From positions 1 to 39,477 of the IMG/VR virus record IMGVR_UViG_3300049203_000080: 39,477 nt of DNA; one strand, written 5' to 3'. Below, piece after piece: positions 6,778-15,874 of the stretch. This DNA is from a virus. Positions within the stretch are counted from its first letter, which is position 1. Each line of letters begins with the position of its first letter. The position numbers and the translations under genes are program-made. The notes under the pieces were generated by a model. It was not told the DNA's origin and ran no database searches. It saw only the letters and a list, made by a program, of their open reading frames with translations.

Positions 6778-9700
6778 TCAGAAGTCGGGCACGTAATCGT
6801 CCTGATATTGCGGTGGTGCATGTGCATCGTCGGGCGGCGCAGCGGGCGACTGCGCCCCATCGGGCAGCATCGGCACGTCCTCACGCACCTTCCCATTCTC
6901 GTCGACGAAGTCGCGGGCCTCGCGGACCAGCTTCATGCCGAGCCACTGCATCCCGTCGCTGGCCTTCTTCTGAAAGCCCTTGTCGAGCATGGCCTTGCTG
7001 AAGCCCCTCTGCGTCCATTCACGCTCACCGGCGGCCTTGCACCAGGCCACGAACACTTCGTAGAGCCGGGACGACTGGATACGCCCTTGCGGGTCGACGG
7101 CCGTGCAGAGTTTCAGGAAGCGGGCCAGCGGGTCGCTATCCTCTCGATACTGCGCCGTCGCCTCCCGCACCGCCTCAGGCTCCACCAGCCCATTGTCGAG
7201 CCAGTCCAGCAGGCCGCGCACCATATGATTGAGGACGCCAGCAGCTTCCGCGCGGAGTTTCGCGGGCAGCTGCTCGTCGCGATCCTGCTCCAGGACGTGC
7301 GCATTCCATGGCACAAGCTTCATGCGGCGCCAGATGCCTTCGTCCGTTCCCGGAATGTCGGGCTTATAGTTGCCGCCGATCGTCAGCTTGAACAGCGGCT
7401 GAAGATCGAAGAATCCGCGGTGCAACGCGCGCACCGCCATCGGCTCGCCACCCGTCGCCGCCTTGATCAGCGCTTCGTTCAGCTTCGCGCCGCGCTCCGG
7501 CTCCGACGCGCGAAGCATGCGCACGCCGCCCAGGCGCGCGAGATCCGGCGACGCCTGCTCACCGCGCTTCTTGATGCCCTGGTCGAGGAAGGTCTCGATC
7601 CCGATCGTGCCGGAATAGTCGCCCAGGACATAGGCCCACAAGTCGATCGTGACGGACTTGCCGTTGCCGCCGAGGCCATACCAGAACTGCAGCTTCTGCT
7701 CCGATATGTCCCCGCTGGCGCTATAGCCCGCCCATTGATGCAGATAGCGCCGCATGCCCGGATCAGGCTGAGCCCATGCCAGGAAGCCGTCATAGACGAC
7801 CGACACGGCATCCGGATCATAGGTGACCGGCGCGAGCTTCGTATTCAGATCCTCGCGGCGATGCGGCTCCAGCGTGACGCTCGCCCCATTTTCCTTGTCC
7901 CGCTTGAAGCGCAGCGTGCCGTTCAGCACGTTGATCGCCAACGGATCTTGATCGAAGTCCTCGATCGGCGCCGTCACCCACCGTTTGGCGAGGCCGGCGA
8001 TGCATCCGATCCGCCCCGATCCTTCCGACGCGCGACCCCATTTGACGATCAGCTCCGACAGAATGACGGGGCCGCTCTTCCAATCGACGATCCGGTTCAT
8101 CGCGCCGACCCGTCGTCCGCTATCGCGATAATAATGCCACTGCGTCGCCAGCATGATCGTCGGCTTGTCATCCTCGGGCAGCGGCTCATCCGGCTCAGCG
8201 AACCCGGTTGAGGCCACGAAATCGGCCTCGCGCTGGATCGAGCGCACGGTATCGAACACGGCCGCCTGCACTTCCGCCGGCAGCGTGTCCTTGTCCTGGT
8301 CGAGCACCTTCCAGCGGCGGCCGTCCCAGCCCAGCCAGCCCTTGGCCGTGGTGAAGCGGAAGCTGCTGCCATAGCGAGCGTTGAACCGCTCGGCATTGCC
8401 GAGATCCGTGCGCTGGAATCCGGCGCAGCGCATGTCCAGCAGCATCGGCGCGATGTCGAAGCCCTTGGCCACGCCAGCGGCGAAGCTGCGCTCGATATCG
8501 TCGGCCGAGACATCCTCGACGCCCTCGGACACTTCGTCGATCGCGTCGTCGGCCATGTCCTGGTCGATCAGGCCCGCGCCGACGCGCCGGCCCATGCCCC
8601 AGGCGAACAGCGTCACGCCATCCTTCGTGCGCTCCGCTGCCTCGATCATGCCGCTCAGCCGCTTTTCAGCGACCGCCTTTAGCCGATCCTGCACCTCCGC
8701 CGTCTGGTCGGAGAATTTCGCCTCCATGGTTCCAACCGGAAGCTTTTGATTCTCGACGACCCACCGGGGGGCAGGGGGGAACTCGGCATTGAAGAGCCCG
8801 CGCCAATAGGATTGATACTGCGCCCGCGTTTCCTCGTGCCGCACCGTGGCCGCGAGGTCGGCCAGCTGCTGCCAGATCGCCGCCCTTCCTTCCGGCGTGT
8901 CGCGATCGCCGGCGGCCAGCACCGCGGTCCAGACATAACTGGAGAGGGAAAGGCCGGTAGCGATCAGATCGTCGATCGCCTCACGTCCGCATTCGCGCAC
9001 CAGGCTGTCGGGGTCGTAACCATCCGGAAGGGTCGCGATCTTCAGCGACCGACCCGGGCCAGCCATCGGAAGGGCGCGAACGCAGGCACGGGCGGCCGCC
9101 ATGCGGCCCGCTTCGTCGCCATCCATCAGCAGCACCGGGCATTCCGTCACGCGCCACGCGCGCTCCAGCTGCTCGGCCGTGATCGCGGTGCCCATGGGCG
9201 CGACCGCCTCCTCGATCCCGGCCTGGTCGAGCGCGATCACGTCGAAATAGCCTTCGACGACGACCAGCCGCCGCGCCGATCGCGCCGCCGGCGCCGCGCG
9301 GTGCAGGTTGAACAGCACGCGTCCCTTGTCGAAATGCTCCGACTGGTCGCTGTTCAGATATTTGGGCTGGGCTTCACCGAAGGCACGGCCGCCGAAGCCG
9401 ATAGGGCGTCCGCGTGCGTCATGGATCGGAACCATGAGCCGATGCCGGAAGCGATCGCGGCGACCCTTTTCCGTGTCGACGACCAGGCCGGCCGCCATCA
9501 GCTGGTCGACCGCGATACCGATGGCGGAGATCCCGCCGCGCGCAGGCGCGAAGCCCAGGCCGAAGCGCTCGATCGCCGCGTCGTTCACGCCGCGCGCGGC
9601 CAGCGCCTCCATCGCGACGCCAGCCTGCTCCAGCTGCTGCGCATACCAATCGGCCGCTTCGCCCAGCACTTGGCCGACATGCTCGACCCGCCGCGCCCGC

Positions 9701-10011
9701 TCAGCCTCTTCCGCCGTTCGTGCCGGCATATCCATGCCCGCGGCCGTCGCGAGCTGCTTCACCGCATCGATGAAGTCCATGCCCTCATGATCGGTGAGCC
9801 AGCGCAGCGCGTCGCCATGGGCGCCGCAACCGAAGCAATGGTAAAATTCCTTGTCGTCATTGACGGTGAAGCTGGCCGTCTTTTCGCTATGGAACGGGCA
9901 GCAGCCCTTATGTTCCTTGCCCTTTTTCTCCAGCTTCACCTTCTGCCCGATCAGGGCGGAGAGCGGCGTGCGGGCGCGGATTTCATCCAGGAACGCAGTC
10001 GAAAGAGACAC
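6778..10011 (-). CDS. DNA primase-helicase (DnaG-like primase fused to SF3/D5-type helicase)
   Basis: A 1077-residue replication protein. A CHC2 zinc finger is at residues 38-62 (Cys38, His41, Cys59, Cys62; CCPFHSEKTASFTV, YHCFGCGAHGD). A DnaG-type Toprim domain follows at about 240-320 (VVVEGYFDVIA, LLMDGDEAGR). After a helical linker the C-terminal third is a phage D5/P4-type helicase. It has Walker A GLGGNGKSV near residue 780 and the GTDEGIWRRMKLVPW arginine-finger segment. One polypeptide can therefore unwind DNA and make primers. The start is GTG 10011, chosen because the DnaG-like N-terminus begins there; the ribosome-binding site is weak. It precedes the repeat cluster that may be its origin. 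Confidence 0.93.
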   Translation of the reverse strand: MSLSTAFLDEIRARTPLSALIGQKVKLEKKGKEHKGCCPFHSEKTASFTVNDDKEFYHCFGCGAHGDALRWLTDHEGMDFIDAVKQLATAAGMDMPARTAEEAERARRVEHVGQVLGEAADWYAQQLEQAGVAMEALAARGVNDAAIERFGLGFAPARGGISAIGIAVDQLMAAGLVVDTEKGRRDRFRHRLMVPIHDARGRPIGFGGRAFGEAQPKYLNSDQSEHFDKGRVLFNLHRAAPAARSARRLVVVEGYFDVIALDQAGIEEAVAPMGTAITAEQLERAWRVTECPVLLMDGDEAGRMAAARACVRALPMAGPGRSLKIATLPDGYDPDSLVRECGREAIDDLIATGLSLSSYVWTAVLAAGDRDTPEGRAAIWQQLADLAATVRHEETRAQYQSYWRGLFNAEFPPAPRWVVENQKLPVGTMEAKFSDQTAEVQDRLKAVAEKRLSGMIEAAERTKDGVTLFAWGMGRRVGAGLIDQDMADDAIDEVSEGVEDVSADDIERSFAAGVAKGFDIAPMLLDMRCAGFQRTDLGNAERFNARYGSSFRFTTAKGWLGWDGRRWKVLDQDKDTLPAEVQAAVFDTVRSIQREADFVASTGFAEPDEPLPEDDKPTIMLATQWHYYRDSGRRVGAMNRIVDWKSGPVILSELIVKWGRASEGSGRIGCIAGLAKRWVTAPIEDFDQDPLAINVLNGTLRFKRDKENGASVTLEPHRREDLNTKLAPVTYDPDAVSVVYDGFLAWAQPDPGMRRYLHQWAGYSASGDISEQKLQFWYGLGGNGKSVTIDLWAYVLGDYSGTIGIETFLDQGIKKRGEQASPDLARLGGVRMLRASEPERGAKLNEALIKAATGGEPMAVRALHRGFFDLQPLFKLTIGGNYKPDIPGTDEGIWRRMKLVPWNAHVLEQDRDEQLPAKLRAEAAGVLNHMVRGLLDWLDNGLVEPEAVREATAQYREDSDPLARFLKLCTAVDPQGRIQSSRLYEVFVAWCKAAGEREWTQRGFSKAMLDKGFQKKASDGMQWLGMKLVREARDFVDENGKVREDVPMLPDGAQSPAAPPDDAHAPPQYQDDYVPDF

Positions 10012-10082
10012 AGAGACCCACCCCGAAAATCAGGCTTTGCAGATACAGATTGGTCCGGGCGGCTTTCGCCTTTGGGTCGGTA

Positions 10083-10103
10083 GATCGGGCACCATGCCCG
10101 ATC
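10083..10103. other. Perfect 9-bp stem hairpin with 3-base loop
   Basis: GATCGGGCA at 10083-10091 and TGCCCGATC at 10095-10103 are perfect inverted arms around CCA. The structure lies in the 125-bp gap between the primase-helicase and the methyltransferase genes. No T-run follows on either strand. Both ends are GATC. A shorter hairpin of GCGC-rich sequence follows at about 10110-10123. It may be a protein site or an mRNA stability element between two genes. Confidence 0.5.
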
Positions 10104-10136
10104 CTCCATGCGCCCCGGTGCGCGGAAGGCGGATGC

Positions 10137-10799
10137 TCAGCCCGGATCGGGATCGACCGGCGCGAGCAGATCCGGAGCCCGGAACGGCGTCAGGACATCA
10201 TAGACACAAAGATTCTCGATCGCGGCCGCGTCCCAGACGCACCAGATCACTTCCATGGTCGGCGCACCCTTGCCGAGAAAATCCGGCCGCCAGTTCAGCG
10301 CGTAGATCCGCGACGGCGTGCGCTGCCGCCAAAGGCCCGTGCGGACCTGCGCATGCCAGAAGGTCGACTTCAGCAGCATGGCGACATAGGTGCAGCCCAG
10401 GTCGCCATGCAGATGCCGGATCATTTCCTCCGCCAGCGTGAAGGGCGGGTTCGTCACCACCACCGGCGAAAGCGCCTGCCGGCAAAGCAGGAGATCCTGC
10501 TGCGTCACCCGATGCTCCGGATCGGCGACTAGGTCGGTCGCGATCGTCACGAAGCCAGCCGCTTCCAGCTCGCCCGAGATCGCACCGCCACGGCCGCACG
10601 GCTCCCATACCGGATTGACCAGATCGCAGGCGTCGAGCAGATGCTCCCGCTCTGCCGCGATGAACGCGCGAGTGACCGTTGCCGGCGTCGGATAATAATC
10701 ATTGCCCTGCCGCTCGACCTTCGCCCCGCCGGTCATCATGCGGCCGAGGCCCTTCGGAGCCGGCCCGGCGATCGCCGGTTCGGGGAACATGTCAGTCAC
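10137..10799 (-). CDS. Phage DNA adenine N6-methyltransferase-like protein
   Basis: A 220-residue protein with the layout of small phage N6-adenine methyltransferases. NDYYPTP is at residues 33-39 and the S-adenosylmethionine-binding region WEPCGRGGAISGELE at about 65-79. Catalytic motif IV NPPF is at 117-120. The C-terminal part WRPDFLGKGAPTMEVIWCVW is typical of the group. It probably methylates phage DNA against host restriction, with no partner endonuclease nearby. The GTG start at 10799 overlaps the upstream stop as GTGA, which indicates coupled translation. The target sequence cannot be read from the sequence. Confidence 0.85.
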   Translation of the reverse strand: MTDMFPEPAIAGPAPKGLGRMMTGGAKVERQGNDYYPTPATVTRAFIAAEREHLLDACDLVNPVWEPCGRGGAISGELEAAGFVTIATDLVADPEHRVTQQDLLLCRQALSPVVVTNPPFTLAEEMIRHLHGDLGCTYVAMLLKSTFWHAQVRTGLWRQRTPSRIYALNWRPDFLGKGAPTMEVIWCVWDAAAIENLCVYDVLTPFRAPDLLAPVDPDPG

Positions 10800-11080
10800 A
10801 GGAGCGGCCTCACAACTGCACGTGGATCGAGCGGCTGATCGCCTTCGTCCTCGGCCTCAAATTCCAGACAAGAAGGCGCGCCGTCATCATCCTGCACCCA
10901 AGCTTGGGGATAGGAGGGATCATCGATCTCAAATGCCATTGTGAGCGTGATGATCTCGCACCCCGCAAATGCGTCACCTTCACGTCTCGCTTGATCCCTC
11001 ATGCAACGCGCGCACCAGGCCGACATGAAGATCTCGCCTTCGGTTCCGTTCGACGGGCGATAGGGGTGAAGGTCAGCCAT
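10796..11080 (-). CDS. Small cysteine-containing phage protein of unknown function
   Basis: A 94-residue acidic protein. The N-terminal block PYRPSNGTEGEIFMSAWCA is followed by CARC and a third cysteine (AGCEI), which suggests a small metal site. The C-terminal half is acidic (EIDDPSYPQAWVQDDDGAP). Proteins beginning with this PSNGTEG pattern are common in phages and prophages but have no assigned role. It starts at ATG 11080, four bases after the sliding clamp stop. It overlaps the methyltransferase start by 4 bp, so the three genes are probably co-translated. Confidence 0.82.
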   Translation of the reverse strand: MADLHPYRPSNGTEGEIFMSAWCARCMRDQARREGDAFAGCEIITLTMAFEIDDPSYPQAWVQDDDGAPSCLEFEAEDEGDQPLDPRAVVRPLL

Positions 11081-11083
11081 GGA

Positions 11084-12214
11084 TCAGACCCGCAGCGGCA
11101 TCAGGACGTAAAGCCCAGCCGCTTCCTCGCTATTTTGCCAAAGGGAGGGAGCTGTCGGGTCCGCCAGCAGCACCCGGGCGCGCGTCCCTTCGGCTCCGGT
11201 GCCCTTCAGCTGCGCCAGAATGTCGAGCAGGAAGCGGCCGTTGAAGCCGATGCGCAGCGCATCCCCGTTGAACTCGCACGGCACGTCCTCGCTGGCCGTC
11301 CCCGTTTCTGGGCTGACAACCTCCAGCGTGATCGCCTTCGCCTCGAAATTCACCGCGATCGTCTTCGTCTTGTCGCTGCTGATCGTCAGCACGCGCTCAA
11401 CCGCTTCCGCCAGCGGACCGGGCTCGAACCAGCAATCGAGCCTGTTGCTCACCGGAATGACGCGCGAATATTCCGGGAAGGCCCCGTCGATCGTCTTGCC
11501 GGTGAGAACGGTCTTGCCGATCTCGAAGCGGAAGCGCTGAGTGCTGACAGACACGCCCACCGTGCCGCCTTCCTCATCCAGAAGCTGGCTCAGCGTGGCG
11601 ATGGCCTTGCGCGGGATGATGATGCCGGGCATTCCTTCCGCGCCGTCCAGCACCTCCCAATGATAGCGGGCGAGACGGTTGCCATCGGTCGCGGCCGCGA
11701 ATTGGCAGCTGCTGCCGTCGGGCACATGGACATAGATCCCGTTCAGATAATAACGGGTCTCTTCGTTTGCGATCGCGAACTTCACGCTTTCGATCAGCTT
11801 GATCAGCTGCGTCGCGTCCTGCTCCCATTCGGCATCCCAATCGCCCATCGCGATGGTCGGGAAATCGTCGGTCGGCAGGGTGTTGAGCTTGAAGCGAGCC
11901 CGGCCGCACTTGATCGTGATGCCGGTATTGCCGTCCGGCGCGATCGACGCGATGCCTTCGGTCGGCAGCTTGGCCGCGATCGAAGCGAGCGTCGAGGCAT
12001 CGACGCAGAAGTTCATCGCCTTGTTTGCCCCGGCATCCTCCAGGTCGACGATCTTCTCGACCATGATATCGAGGTCGGTGCTGGTCAGGAACATCTGCCC
12101 GGGCGTCGACGTGATCAGCACATGCGACAGGATCGGGATGGTGTTGCGGGTTTCGACGACCGCTTTGATCGCCTTCAGCGCGCCGCGCAGCGCCTTCACC
12201 TTCACCTGCATCAT
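11084..12214 (-). CDS. dnaN: DNA polymerase III beta sliding clamp homologue
   Basis: A 376-residue protein of normal beta-clamp length and pattern. The N-terminal KALRGALKAIKAVVETRNTI is followed by IPILSHVLI, and three repeats of about 120 residues carry clamp landmarks such as TDGNRLARYHW and FPEYSRVIP. It ends with YVLMPLRV, the usual clamp terminus. A ring clamp tethers DNA polymerase to DNA. The phage has no polymerase of its own in this window, so it presumably recruits the host replicase. ATG 12214 overlaps the upstream stop as ATGA; a longer frame reaching 12622 overlaps another gene and is rejected. Confidence 0.93.
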   Translation of the reverse strand: MMQVKVKALRGALKAIKAVVETRNTIPILSHVLITSTPGQMFLTSTDLDIMVEKIVDLEDAGANKAMNFCVDASTLASIAAKLPTEGIASIAPDGNTGITIKCGRARFKLNTLPTDDFPTIAMGDWDAEWEQDATQLIKLIESVKFAIANEETRYYLNGIYVHVPDGSSCQFAAATDGNRLARYHWEVLDGAEGMPGIIIPRKAIATLSQLLDEEGGTVGVSVSTQRFRFEIGKTVLTGKTIDGAFPEYSRVIPVSNRLDCWFEPGPLAEAVERVLTISSDKTKTIAVNFEAKAITLEVVSPETGTASEDVPCEFNGDALRIGFNGRFLLDILAQLKGTGAEGTRARVLLADPTAPSLWQNSEEAAGLYVLMPLRV

Positions 12215-12663
12215 GCCGCGATATCCTTGTCGAGGGCGCCGTCGAGCAGCGCGATCATGGCCATCACCGGCCGTTGCCCGGTCGCTCGGGCGTGCTGACA
12301 GACCCGCTCCCATGTCGGAGCCCAGCGATCGCGGATGATGCCGGTCGCAAGCGATGGCGCACCCTCCAGCGCCTTTTCCTGCAACTGCGTGCCCAGCGAC
12401 ACGTCCTGGAACAGGTTCGTCGGCACCGGATCGGCTTCCACGGGCTCGACGACTGGAGCCGGCGCAGGCGACGGGCGCATCGAAGGCACCAGGGCGAGAT
12501 CGAACTGGTGGATCTTCCCTTCCTGCCGCAGCTGCTGGACGGCGGCCGCGAACGCACCGACCTTCAGGCCGGTCAGGCGACGCAGATCCGGCATCGTCCA
12601 GCCGCCCACGGGCGTTTTGCACCGCTGCAGCTCCAAAATAATCCTATCGGCAGCTTCGCTCAC
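12211..12663 (-). CDS. Putative winged-helix DNA-binding protein
   Basis: A 150-residue protein with a winged-helix-like N-terminus (residues 1-55; TMPDLRRLTGLKVGAFAAAV then QLRQEGKIHQFD). A Pro/Val-rich linker of about 25 residues and a helical C-terminal region follow. It starts at GTG 12663, directly adjacent to the stop of the upstream ParB-like gene, and ends in a 4-bp overlap with the sliding clamp start. The context suggests a replication or early regulatory protein. I do not recognise the family. Confidence 0.75.
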   Translation of the reverse strand: MSEAADRIILELQRCKTPVGGWTMPDLRRLTGLKVGAFAAAVQQLRQEGKIHQFDLALVPSMRPSPAPAPVVEPVEADPVPTNLFQDVSLGTQLQEKALEGAPSLATGIIRDRWAPTWERVCQHARATGQRPVMAMIALLDGALDKDIAA

Positions 12664-13467
12664 TCAGGCCTCCAGCGCTTCAGCGACAGCGCGGCCGATC
12701 GCCACGACGGCGGCCTCGCGCATGTTGTTGTTGGGTTGTTCCGCCTTCACGCGGTTGATCTCATCGCGCCATTCAGCCTGGTCGGCACCGCCCAGGACGA
12801 TCGCGATCAGATCCTGCTGTCCCACGCCATGCGCGGCGATCGCCGCTTCGACGCCGGGGAAGATCGTGCCGAAATAGCGCAGCACCTGCCCTGAGAAGGC
12901 GACGGAAGCCGTCAGGCATGCCGAGCGCAGCACCTGCTCACCGCTCTGGCGCAGGCACTTCTCCAGACCGCCGATGTTGCAGATTTGGCCGGGCTTCCAC
13001 GCATCGGGGTTGGTCGTCGCAGCGACAGACAAGCCAGCATTGTTGAGGGCGTCGAGGATCTTGCCCGCGTCGCCATCGCCAGCCGCGAGCGCGGCCTTGA
13101 ACAGGTCGAGCTTGCTTAGCGGCCGCCGCTGCTGGTTCAGCGCGACGAAGGCCGCAGCCTCATCATCGGCGCAGCGCGACGCGATGACGACGCAGGGCAG
13201 ATCGTAAATGTCGCCGCGATCGCGAGCCGCCGCGAGGCGGTGCTGGCCGTCGATCACCCAAAGCGACCCATCTTCGCGCTTCGCGACATTCAGGGGCTGG
13301 CACAGGCCCCAATCCCATTCCCGCGCGATCCGCTTGACCAGCGACTGGCTAGGCCCGGTGTCGATCGAGCGCTGATAGCTGTCGTCGATCCGCAGATCCG
13401 CGATCGGGCGAAACTCCAGGCTCGGCCGCTGGCCACGCTGGGCACGAAGTTTGGCCGCGCCGCTCAT
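12664..13467 (-). CDS. ParB/sulfiredoxin-fold protein (shorter of two)
   Basis: A 267-residue protein with a ParB-like N-terminal domain at about residues 15-110. It has EFRPIADLRIDDSYQR and the box VIDGQHRLAAARDRGD, the phosphate-binding motif of this fold. The region after residue 115 is helical and could bind DNA. No ParA-type ATPase is present, so plasmid-like partition is not supported. In phages such proteins are often nucleases or regulators. It overlaps the larger ParB-like gene by 4 bp (ATGA), and the pair appear to be a unit. Confidence 0.82.
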   Translation of the reverse strand: MSGAAKLRAQRGQRPSLEFRPIADLRIDDSYQRSIDTGPSQSLVKRIAREWDWGLCQPLNVAKREDGSLWVIDGQHRLAAARDRGDIYDLPCVVIASRCADDEAAAFVALNQQRRPLSKLDLFKAALAAGDGDAGKILDALNNAGLSVAATTNPDAWKPGQICNIGGLEKCLRQSGEQVLRSACLTASVAFSGQVLRYFGTIFPGVEAAIAAHGVGQQDLIAIVLGGADQAEWRDEINRVKAEQPNNNMREAAVVAIGRAVAEALEA

Positions 13468-15215
13468 GCCGCTTCATCCATCTCAGCGGCCATGGCTCCA
13501 GCCCATGCTTCGATCGAGGGCCAGACCTGCATCGCGCCGTTCGCGCTTTCGACCAGTTCGGCCAGATCATCGTAGAAAAAGCTGGCATTCTCATCGCCGG
13601 CATCTTCCTGCTCATCGACATAGGCACCGCTTTCCCAGCGGAAATGCGTAACGCCATCAACATGCACGACTGCTGGCTGGGGGTCCATTGCCAGGACTTC
13701 GTTATGCTGCGCTGCCAGCGCGGCAGCTTCCTCTTCCTTGGCTTTCTGCTCAGCTTCACGCTGCGCGGCCGCTTCCGCTTCCTGACGGTCGAATTCGGCT
13801 TCAGCCGCTTCCAGCTGGGCATCGATCTCAGCGGGCGTCACCATGACGCCGATCGTGACCGAATAACATTCACCGATGCCGTCGATTTCTTCCGTCCGGT
13901 GCAGCGAGGGGCGCATGCTCTGCCAGAAATGGCGGCCCTCTACCTTCTGCTCGCGGATATCCCTTGCGGCCAGGAACGCCGCCACAGACCGGATGGAGGC
14001 CGCGCGACGCTCCGCCGCGCGCTCAGCTTCCGATTTCGTCGGCGCATCCTGCCGGGCAGGCACAATGTCGGCCATCCGCGCACCCGGGACGAAAAAACCT
14101 TCGTCCAGGACCAAATTGCCGGCGTGGTTCACCCCCGCATAGCCGATGATATCGATCCCGCTGTCGCTGGCTTTCTCGCGCAGCTTTGCCATGCTCGGCA
14201 GATCGGTGCGCCAATAGGGCCGCTCGACCTTCTCATAGCCCTTCGGAGGTTTTGGGACCTTGCCTAAGCGCAGCCCCGGCACGAGGATCACGGCGCTGGT
14301 GGTCGGATGATTGCGCTTTGCGTCGGCTTCGACGCCCACGATCTGGAAATTCGCCCGATCAGTGGCGATGCCGACGATGATGTCGGGATCAATCAGCTTC
14401 CGGCCTGAATAATTCTCGGCATCACCGAAGAGATCATCTTCATAGCGGCCGCCCTTTTTCTCATAATCCGCCTTGCCAACGAATTTGAACAGCGCGTCGC
14501 CGGTCGTCATCACCGAGTTCGTGATACCTGATCGGATGCTCTGGACGCCATGGCCCCAGGCTCCCTTCTTCTGTTCCGCCGCGAAGATCTTCAGCTGCAG
14601 CTTTTGGTCCTGCGTTGCCGCATAGGCTATGGCCGCATCGATCGTCAGCTGACCCGCGCGCATCGCTTCGAGAACTTCCGGCGCGAGCGCAGCCAGCCGC
14701 AGGCGCTGCTTCACATAGCGCTCGCTGAAGCCGAACTGCTTTGCCAGATCGGCGGGCGACAGCGTGCCCCGTCGCATCAGCTGGGCGAACGCTAGAAACT
14801 CATCCGCCGGGTTCATGTCGCGCTTGGCGAGGTTTTCCGACAGGGATAGGTCGATGGCCTCAGCCGCCTCGCGGATCAGCACAGGCACGTCAAAGCTGTC
14901 ATCCATAACGCCGCGATCGCGCAGGACATGAAGCGCCTGAAGCCGACGGCCGCCACCGACAACGTAGACCGCATCCTTGTCGATGTCGGTATCGCCTTTG
15001 TAGCCGATCAGATTCTGCAGAAGGCCATGCGCGGCGATATCGTCGGCCAGGCTTTCGACATCGGCCGCCTTGTCCGTATGGCGCACATTTTCAGGCGCGC
15101 GGACAAGACGACCGAGCGGCACCGGCTGAATTGCCATAGGTGCGACCCGAGGGCTGGCCGGTGCGGTAATCTCTTCTGACGCCACAGTCGGCGTCGCTTT
15201 CTTAGGTCTTGCCAT
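13464..15215 (-). CDS. ParB/RepB/Spo0J-family protein (longer of two)
   Basis: A 583-residue protein. The ParB nuclease-like domain occupies residues 30-125 (PVPLGRLVRAPENVRHTD, VVGGGRRLQALHVL). A KorB/ParB-type helix-turn-helix follows (ENLAKRDMNPADEFLAF at about 130-147, LAKQFGFSERYVKQRLRLA at about 160-180). The remainder is long and includes a charged coiled-coil-like stretch rich in Glu, Ala and Lys near 470-510. ATG 15215 has AGAAGGA eight bases upstream. It is the first of a tightly packed gene run that leads to the sliding clamp. With no ParA or visible parS, a role in replication or gene regulation is more likely than segregation. Confidence 0.88.
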   Translation of the reverse strand: MARPKKATPTVASEEITAPASPRVAPMAIQPVPLGRLVRAPENVRHTDKAADVESLADDIAAHGLLQNLIGYKGDTDIDKDAVYVVGGGRRLQALHVLRDRGVMDDSFDVPVLIREAAEAIDLSLSENLAKRDMNPADEFLAFAQLMRRGTLSPADLAKQFGFSERYVKQRLRLAALAPEVLEAMRAGQLTIDAAIAYAATQDQKLQLKIFAAEQKKGAWGHGVQSIRSGITNSVMTTGDALFKFVGKADYEKKGGRYEDDLFGDAENYSGRKLIDPDIIVGIATDRANFQIVGVEADAKRNHPTTSAVILVPGLRLGKVPKPPKGYEKVERPYWRTDLPSMAKLREKASDSGIDIIGYAGVNHAGNLVLDEGFFVPGARMADIVPARQDAPTKSEAERAAERRAASIRSVAAFLAARDIREQKVEGRHFWQSMRPSLHRTEEIDGIGECYSVTIGVMVTPAEIDAQLEAAEAEFDRQEAEAAAQREAEQKAKEEEAAALAAQHNEVLAMDPQPAVVHVDGVTHFRWESGAYVDEQEDAGDENASFFYDDLAELVESANGAMQVWPSIEAWAGAMAAEMDEAA

Positions 15216-15281
15216 GGGAACGTCCTTCTCTCTGTGGTGCCGTGATCGGCTTGTTTTTGCGGATGAAAGAGCGGGGGCGGC

Positions 15282-15506
15282 CTATTGTAGGTCGGTCGCC
15301 CCCGCAGTTGCGCCGCCACCAGAAAGGGGTCGAGGAGCGGCGGCGATCTGCTGTTGGGTTTCGCGGTCGATTTCGTCGGCCCAATTCTCGGCCAGGTCGA
15401 AACCGATGCCGAAGATTTCGGCCAGATCGGCGAGCATGCAGCGTCCGACCTGGTTATAGCGGGCCTCGAAATGGCGGCGGGTGATGGTCATGTCGACGAA
15501 GGTCAT
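15282..15506 (-). CDS. Small hypothetical early protein
   Basis: A 74-residue protein starting at ATG 15506 in a 4-bp ATGA overlap with the upstream gene. The first 55 residues (ITRRHFEARYNQVGRCMLA, then IFGIGFDLAENWADEIDRET) look globular and helical, and the last 20 are Ala/Gly-rich. I do not recognise it. Coupled translation with two upstream small genes supports it being real. Confidence 0.65.
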   Translation of the reverse strand: MTFVDMTITRRHFEARYNQVGRCMLADLAEIFGIGFDLAENWADEIDRETQQQIAAAPRPLSGGGATAGATDLQ

Positions 15507-15874
15507 CGGCCCGCCTCCGCCAACAGCGCCCCGGGCAGCGCGCGCGTTTCCAGCGCCGCGCCGATGGCCGCGATCAGCTGCTCGGCCTCTCGCTCGCTGA
15601 TCTCGGCCATGCCGTCTGCCGTCGCCAGCAGCACCTGCCGCGCCGCCGGTCGATACAGCGCCATCACGCCGTTTGGGAAACGCCACCGGGCACGCCGGGG
15701 AAGTCCCTGCTGCGCCCGAAAATGCTCCATCACCCCACGGTCAATGCAGCTGGCGCAGAACAAGGCGGGCTCATAGCCGGGCACGCGCAGCGCGTCCCAG
15801 CCGTCCGGGAGTGCCAGCTCTGCAACACCCTGCACCATCTGGACGCAGCCGACGCACTGGACCTGATCACTCAC
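15503..15874 (-). CDS. Small zinc-ribbon-like hypothetical protein
   Basis: A 123-residue protein. CVGC (residues 7-10) and CASC (about 40-43) are a spaced pair of CxxC motifs that could bind one zinc. The C-terminal half has ARQVLLATADGMAEISE and a helix of ERE-AEQLIAAIG type. GTG 15874 overlaps the stop of the upstream gene as GTGA. The function is unknown; position in the early operon suggests a host-takeover or regulatory role, which is only inference. Confidence 0.7.
   Translation of the reverse strand: MSDQVQCVGCVQMVQGVAELALPDGWDALRVPGYEPALFCASCIDRGVMEHFRAQQGLPRRARWRFPNGVMALYRPAARQVLLATADGMAEISEREAEQLIAAIGAALETRALPGALLAEAGR

Noticed and set aside
6808-12298. Plus-strand open frames of 445-539 codons opposite the primase-helicase, methyltransferase and sliding clamp
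   Set aside because: All are antisense to genes with catalytic or structural motifs on the minus strand, and they are rich in Arg, His and Ala in the typical shadow pattern.
11084-12622. 512-codon version of the sliding clamp
   Set aside because: The extra N-terminal 136 codons overlap the winged-helix gene in another frame and are Arg/Gly/Asp-rich; the clamp homology starts at 12214.
12664-15215. Plasmid-type ParABS partition system
   Set aside because: Two ParB-fold proteins occur but no ParA ATPase and no visible parS palindrome cluster, while an integrase shows chromosomal lysogeny.
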